Shown: positions 6,666-9,021 of the stretch, one piece after another | Numbering within the stretch: position 1 is the first letter of the stretch | Layout: each line of letters opens with the position of its first letter | Assembly: GCA_003222065.1 (NCBI GenBank) | Contig: QHUV01000171.1 | Location: forward strand, 1 to 9,021 | Source of the DNA: Gemmatimonadota bacterium | GTDB taxonomy: Bacteria; Gemmatimonadota; Gemmatimonadetes; Gemmatimonadales; Gemmatimonadaceae | Direction: 5' to 3' | Length of the DNA: 9,021 nt | Notes under the pieces: model-generated | Told to the model about the DNA's origin: nothing | What the model saw: only the letters and a program-made list of their open reading frames with translations | Database searches by the model: none | Translations under genes and position numbers: made by a program

Positions 6666-7474
6666 GCCGCCGGCTCATAGGGACCGGTAGCGGCGCCGCG
6701 CCGGATGGTCAGCCAATCCGTGCGCACGCGATCCCATTCCTGAATAAGGAGCCCGCGGTCCTCGAACAACGTCCGGATGCGACCCGGATCGTAACCGACG
6801 ACCTCCTCGAGTACCGGCACGAGGACGCTCAAGGCGTCATCGCTGATCACGGTGCGCCGCGCGATCTGGGCGATGAGGCGCGTCTCCGAGGCGGCGATCG
6901 TTAGGCCGTCGCCGCGATTGACATGGAGCATGACGTGAATGTCGGAGCTGCCGTCGCCGACGTACACGACCCGTTCGCGGGGAACACCGAGCTGCATGCG
7001 CAGCTCGTCGACAGCAGTCACTTTGCCATAGCCAGCCGGCACGCGAACAACGGACGCTATTTCACCCGTGTCGGGATCGAACTCGAAGCAGGTCGCGATG
7101 ATGCGCTCAGGTGGGACGATGCCTTCGAGGGCCGCGTTAACGACCTCTTGCGGGGCGGCCGACACGACGTAGAAGTCGAACTGATACCCGTCGATGCCAT
7201 GCGCGAGACATTCGACGAGCATGTCGATATTTCGCTTGCAGCGAATGCGCCGGCCGACGTCGACGAGATCATCGCGCCGTACGCGCCGGAACTCGGGGTC
7301 GTGGCGGAGCAGATACGTCAACTCGGCGCCCGACTGCACGAGGTTGAGTCGCGAGAGGCCGGCGACCTTTTCGGCGAAGTCGACCAAGCCGAGCGACTCG
7401 CTCAAGACGTGGCCGGAGTCATTGAAGCTCAGCGTTTGGTCAAAATCGCTTACGAGCAGGTAATGCCTCGTCAT
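6662..7474 (-). CDS. HAD-superfamily phosphatase
   Basis: The 270-aa protein starts at the ATG at 7474 with GGAGGA 6-7 nt upstream; an upstream in-frame start at 7507 would put the terminator hairpin inside the gene. All HAD motifs are visible: motif I DFDQTLS with nucleophile D10 and acid D12, motif II VVSAAP with S105, motif III K151 in GYGKV, and motif [13 protein letters not shown] with D174 and D178. The large cap inserted between motifs I and II resembles the HAD-IB group of phosphoserine phosphatase and MtnX-like enzymes. It should remove phosphate from a small metabolite in the cytoplasm; the substrate is unknown. It is coupled by ATGA overlap to the SemiSWEET gene, which hints at a sugar phosphate, an inference only. 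A CGTTAGGC octamer at 6899 falls in codons for GLT with a rare CTA. Confidence 0.88.
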   Translation of the reverse strand: MTRHYLLVSDFDQTLSFNDSGHVLSESLGLVDFAEKVAGLSRLNLVQSGAELTYLLRHDPEFRRVRRDDLVDVGRRIRCKRNIDMLVECLAHGIDGYQFDFYVVSAAPQEVVNAALEGIVPPERIIATCFEFDPDTGEIASVVRVPAGYGKVTAVDELRMQLGVPRERVVYVGDGSSDIHVMLHVNRGDGLTIAASETRLIAQIARRTVISDDALSVLVPVLEEVVGYDPGRIRTLFEDRGLLIQEWDRVRTDWLTIRRGAATGPYEPAA

Positions 7475-7496
7475 TCGTTTTCCTCCGAGACGAAAA

Positions 7497-7524
7497 CGCC
7501 CCCGCATCGGTGGACGCGGGGGCG
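7497..7524 (-). terminator. Intrinsic terminator or attenuator directly upstream of the HAD gene
   Basis: A perfect 9-bp GC-rich stem, CGCCCCCGC (7497-7505) and GCGGGGGCG (7516-7524), has a 10-nt loop. On the minus strand it is followed by TTTTCGTC. It ends only 22 bp before the HAD start codon and lies right ahead of its Shine-Dalgarno, leaving no room for a promoter in between. It therefore either ends a small upstream transcript or acts as a conditional attenuator for the HAD-SemiSWEET pair. Confidence 0.75.
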
Positions 7525-7556
7525 AGCTTCGTCAGTATTTGATCAACGCTTGCCGA

Positions 7557-7667
7557 TCATATCCGCGCCCCGCCTGGCCGACACCCGCAGTTGAGCTGCG
7601 AGGCCCCGACAAAGCGCTGCTGGTGGCGAAGAATATGAATCTTCACAATGCGTTGACGTGAAAACAT
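7557..7667 (-). CDS. Possible 36-codon small ORF in the leader
   Basis: An ATG at 7667 opens 36 codons ending in TGA at 7557-7559. The product would be basic, starting MFSRQRIVKIHILRHQQR and ending with NCGCRPGGARI. It fits entirely between a good promoter (7698-7725) and a terminator (7497-7524). Against it: no Shine-Dalgarno is visible, and codon third positions are not GC-biased like the neighbours. It may be a leader peptide, a small protein, or a chance frame inside a non-coding RNA. I do not recognise the sequence. Confidence 0.25.
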   Translation of the reverse strand: MFSRQRIVKIHILRHQQRFVGASQLNCGCRPGGARI

Positions 7668-7697
7668 TGTCACGATGCCGACATCGGCGTCCTTGGC

Positions 7698-7725
7698 AAT
7701 GTAGACCGATATGGGGAAAGGTCAA
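7698..7725 (-). promoter_or_regulatory. Sigma70-like promoter of the HAD leader
   Basis: On the minus strand TTGACC (7720-7725) and TACATT (7698-7703) are separated by 16 nt, with matches of 5/6 and 4/6 to consensus. Transcription would start near 7690 and give about 195 nt of RNA up to the terminator hairpin at 7497-7524. Within that RNA, short stems are visible: GCCGA/TCGGC near 7688-7677, ACAATG/CATTGT (7670-7665 and 7640-7635), and a CGCAG/CTGCG stem with a 5-nt loop near 7600-7586. Confidence 0.5.
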
Positions 7726-7770
7726 CCGCAGCGGACGTGAGCGCTGTCACACTTCCGTCACGCTCTCATG

Positions 7771-7926
7771 TCATCCCGAGCGCGGCGATGACGGACCTCG
7801 TTCGACGACGTCGATGACGAAACCGAACGGATCCTCGAAATAGAAGCCGCCATCGCCGCTGCGAATTATGCGGCACCCGGCTTCCTCGAGCGCGGCACGC
7901 GCCGCGACGGCGTTAGGCACGTTGAG
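7771..7926 (-). pseudogene. C-terminal remnant of a VOC (glyoxalase-fold) domain
   Basis: In a frame different from the SRPBCC gene, 51 codons from about 7926 read LNVPNAVAARAALEEAGCRI, then SGDGGFYFEDPFGFVIDVVE, ending at TGA 7771-7773. This is the usual second half of a VOC/glyoxalase domain: a helix followed by the GG-x-Y/F-x-F-x-DPxGxxI-x-x-x-E strand pair. The first half of the domain (about 70 residues) and any start codon in this frame are absent. The preceding sequence belongs to the SRPBCC gene in another frame, so this looks like the scar of a deletion that joined two neighbouring genes out of frame. A frameshifted fusion product cannot be excluded. A CGTTAGGC octamer lies at 7911-7918, close to the join. 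Confidence 0.65.
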
Positions 7927-8411
7927 CGGTGCGCACGCAGCCGGCGCATCACCGTCGACCAACCGCCATTGTAATCGTCGAAGTCGGCGCGCACGCCGTC
8001 GAATCCGTCGTGCGTCACCGTCACGAGCGTGCCGGCGGCTGTCGAGGCCAACTCGTAGCGGACGGTGGTGGGCGGGAGGCCAGGGTAGCGCTCGTCCCAC
8101 CATGAGTAGACGAGCAATCGCGGCGAAACGAGCTCGATGATCTCGCCGCCTAACGCGAACGACGCGCCCCCGGGCCCCCGCCAGCGGGAGAGCCATTTCC
8201 CGCCGACGCGGGGGTCGAGCCGCCACTCCGTCGAGGGGAAGGACGCGCGATCACCCCACCAGGCGAGCAGCTGGGCAGGGTCAGTAAGCGCCTCGAATAC
8301 GCGCTCGGGCGACGCCGTGATCTCGATGCGTTCGACGATGCGGCGCGTCATCGTTGCCGATCCCTCATAAGACTGACCGGCATTGGTGTTACGACCGAGA
8401 GCCTCGCTCAT
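7866..8411 (-). CDS. AHSA1-type SRPBCC domain protein with altered C terminus
   Basis: The 181-aa frame starts at the ATG at 8411, preceded by GGAGG with 5 nt spacing inside the end of the ArsR gene; a later in-frame ATG (8351) is a weaker option. The START-like/AHSA1 fold is clear: RRIVERIEITASPERVFEAL, DPAQLLAWWGD, WRLDPRVGGKW, LGGEIIELVSPRLLVYSWW, TTVRYEL, LVTVTHDGF and the closing helix GGWSTVMRRLRAH (to about residue 161). The last 20 residues (starting RSTCLTPSRR) are out-of-frame translation of a VOC domain, so the natural C terminus is replaced. The fold itself looks complete and may still work. Such genes commonly sit next to ArsR-type regulators in soil bacteria. The ligand is unknown. 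The two genes overlap by 23 bp and are surely co-transcribed. Confidence 0.85.
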   Translation of the reverse strand: MSEALGRNTNAGQSYEGSATMTRRIVERIEITASPERVFEALTDPAQLLAWWGDRASFPSTEWRLDPRVGGKWLSRWRGPGGASFALGGEIIELVSPRLLVYSWWDERYPGLPPTTVRYELASTAAGTLVTVTHDGFDGVRADFDDYNGGWSTVMRRLRAHRSTCLTPSRRVPRSRKPGAA

Positions 8412-8739
8412 GCTCGCCTCCGGATTCGACGTATGACTTCAGGCTGCGGAGATTCGTTCGCCAGAAGTGGCAATATTGCGCCACCCATTCGTCGACTTGG
8501 CGCAACGGCGCGGGATCGAGCTCGTAGAGCCGATGTCGTCCCTCGCGACGCTGGCGGAGGAGGCCGGCCCGGACGAGAACGCGCACGTGTTTCGATACCG
8601 CGGGACGGCTCATACGAAAGCCCCGCGCCAGCTCGCCAGCCGTTAGGCGGCGCCGCGCGACACGCTGCATGATGGTGCGCCGCGTTGCATCGGCGATGGC
8701 GGCAAAGACCGCGTCCGTCGACGGTGATCTGTAACCCAT
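8389..8739 (-). CDS. ArsR-family winged-helix transcriptional regulator
   Basis: The 116-aa protein has the ArsR layout: DAVFAAIADATRRTIMQRVA (helix 1-2), LTAGELARGFRMSRPAVSKHVRVLVRAGL (helix-turn-helix, about 32-60, recognition helix S44-V54), wing RRQ/REGRHRLYELDP (63-75), and a C-terminal helix EWVAQYCHFWRTNLRSLKSY. The ELCVCDL metal-binding motif of classical metal sensors is absent, and only one Cys (C90) is present. So it belongs to the non-metal ArsR group that typically accompanies AHSA1/SRPBCC genes. It overlaps that gene by 23 bp. The start ATG at 8739 lies in the middle of a perfect palindrome with the promoter just upstream, implying autoregulation. A CGTTAGGC octamer at 8641 lies in the helix-turn-helix coding region (codons RLTA, with a rare CTA). 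Confidence 0.93.
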   Translation of the reverse strand: MGYRSPSTDAVFAAIADATRRTIMQRVARRRLTAGELARGFRMSRPAVSKHVRVLVRAGLLRQRREGRHRLYELDPAPLRQVDEWVAQYCHFWRTNLRSLKSYVESGGEHERGSRS

Positions 8740-8746
8740 TGGTTAC
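8731..8746. promoter_or_regulatory. Palindromic operator over the ArsR start codon
   Basis: GTAACC (8731-8736) and GGTTAC (8741-8746) form a perfect inverted repeat around 4 nt that include the start codon (8737-8739). It lies directly downstream of the -10 box and should cover the transcription start. Size, symmetry and position fit an ArsR-family autoregulatory operator, which is inference. Confidence 0.65.
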
Positions 8747-8748
8747 AT

Positions 8749-8777
8749 ATATAAGATGCCACCCGTATGGTTGTCAA
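8749..8777 (-). promoter_or_regulatory. Sigma70-like promoter of the ArsR-SRPBCC operon
   Basis: On the minus strand a consensus -35 TTGACA (8772-8777) is followed after 17 nt by TTATAT (8749-8754), 4/6 to the -10 consensus. Only 9 nt separate the -10 from the ATG at 8739, so transcription should begin within a few bases of the start codon. The mRNA is probably leaderless or nearly so; no ribosome-binding site exists upstream. Confidence 0.7.
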
Positions 8778-8785
8778 AGACAACG

Positions 8786-9021
8786 CTACGGATGCCGCGG
8801 TCGGTCGATGAGCGTGATCGCGACCCGCCGCGCCCAATCCACGAATGCCCGAAAGAGCACCGGCAGGAGCCGGAGCGGTTGTCCAGTCGCCGGCGCCGGT
8901 ATGACCGGTACAGCGCCGGCCATACGCGCGTGCACCGGCCACGGGTCAGACGCGCGATCGGCGGCCCGCGCCGGGGCATCGGCAAGTACCGGAGCTTCCA
9001 GAGTTCCCCGCAGGCATTCGG
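8786..9021 (-). CDS. C-terminal part of a probable LysR-family regulator (runs off the window)
   Basis: A frame open at the right edge reads 77 residues down to TAG at 8786-8788. It starts ECLRGTLEAPVLAD, continues DPWPVHARMAGAVPVIPAP, and ends PLRLLPVLFRAFVDWARRVA plus a short tail. This resembles the end of LysR effector-binding domains: an x-x-G-x-L-x-x-VL-x-D strand, then a V-x-x-x-Y/M strand, then L-P-x-x-x-R-A-F-V-D-W/F as the last helix. Codons are strongly GC-ending, which supports this frame over the other two. The N-terminal DNA-binding domain lies outside the window. It is on the same strand as the ArsR gene, 46 bp upstream of its start, and the ArsR promoter starts 8 bp upstream of this gene's stop region. 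The family call is moderate. Confidence 0.5.
   Translation of the reverse strand, partial: ECLRGTLEAPVLADAPARAADRASDPWPVHARMAGAVPVIPAPATGQPLRLLPVLFRAFVDWARRVAITLIDRPRHP

Larger units (their letters stand above)
1201..8648. repeat. Dispersed octamer CGTTAGGC (nine copies)
   Basis: Exact copies start at 1201, 1914, 4166, 4908, 6228, 6899, 7911 and 8641 on the plus strand and at 8148 (as GCCTAACG) in the other orientation. One-mismatch relatives are at 2976 (CGTTAGGT) and 3264 (AGTTAGGC). The base after the octamer is G in six of nine copies. Copies lie both in genes and between them. The coordinates of this entry only span the set. Confidence 0.85.

Noticed and set aside
6923..7594. 223-codon plus-strand frame
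   Set aside because: Antisense to the HAD phosphatase, whose four catalytic motifs are intact.
7738..7769. Hairpin-like TGAGCG...GCTCTCA behind the VOC remnant as a terminator
   Set aside because: Stem is short and bulged, the loop is long and there is no T-tract.
1201..8648. Integron attC or attI sites, because GTTAGGC matches the attC core
   Set aside because: The copies are mostly single and in one orientation, lack paired R''/R' arms at attC-like distances, lie inside host genes, and no integrase is seen.

Overview
High-GC bacterial chromosome, probably Gemmatimonadota or a similar soil lineage. This is inferred from style: the secreted lipoproteins start their mature part with short C-x-D/S-x-A-T/G-P type tethers (CADQPTAP, CRSDLAGP, CGGDKATGP), codons are GC-ending, and several genes are small, poorly characterised soil-bacterial types. 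No rRNA, tRNA, CRISPR array, transposase or phage gene is visible.

Left part (89-3215, all minus strand): three predicted lipoproteins. They are an EXORDIUM/phosphate-induced-protein-like protein, a 439-aa protein that looks like an all-alpha toroid, and a 141-aa beta-rich lipocalin-like protein with a clear rho-independent terminator. Next comes a 200-bp structured element (3286-3485): about nine tandem copies of a 16-bp unit GCGCAACTGCTGGAGA, followed by the same motif in inverted orientation and closed by perfect 12-bp inverted ends. It abuts the stop codon of a MarC-family membrane protein. Upstream of MarC lies a small, very basic DUF6496-type protein.

Middle part (4571-6665): a small unknown plus-strand gene converges on an unknown minus-strand gene through a shared hairpin. 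A plus-strand Gfo/Idh/MocA oxidoreductase follows. It is broken: the central segment carrying the catalytic His is missing and the reading frame changes at the join. A SemiSWEET sugar transporter overlaps it tail to tail and is translationally coupled (ATGA) to an upstream HAD phosphatase. The HAD gene has an unusual leader: a sigma70-like promoter, about 195 nt of transcribed sequence with a possible 36-codon ORF, then a strong terminator hairpin just upstream of the HAD ribosome-binding site.

Right part (7771-9021, minus strand): an ArsR-type regulator overlaps an AHSA1/SRPBCC gene, which runs out of frame into the C-terminal half of a VOC (glyoxalase-fold) domain, a second apparent deletion scar. 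The ArsR promoter has a consensus -35 and a perfect palindrome over the transcription and translation start, suggesting an autoregulated leaderless mRNA. A LysR-like C-terminus enters from the right edge.

Across the window, the octamer CGTTAGGC occurs nine times (about 0.3 expected), eight times in the same orientation, inside and between genes. This is the most striking unexplained signal.
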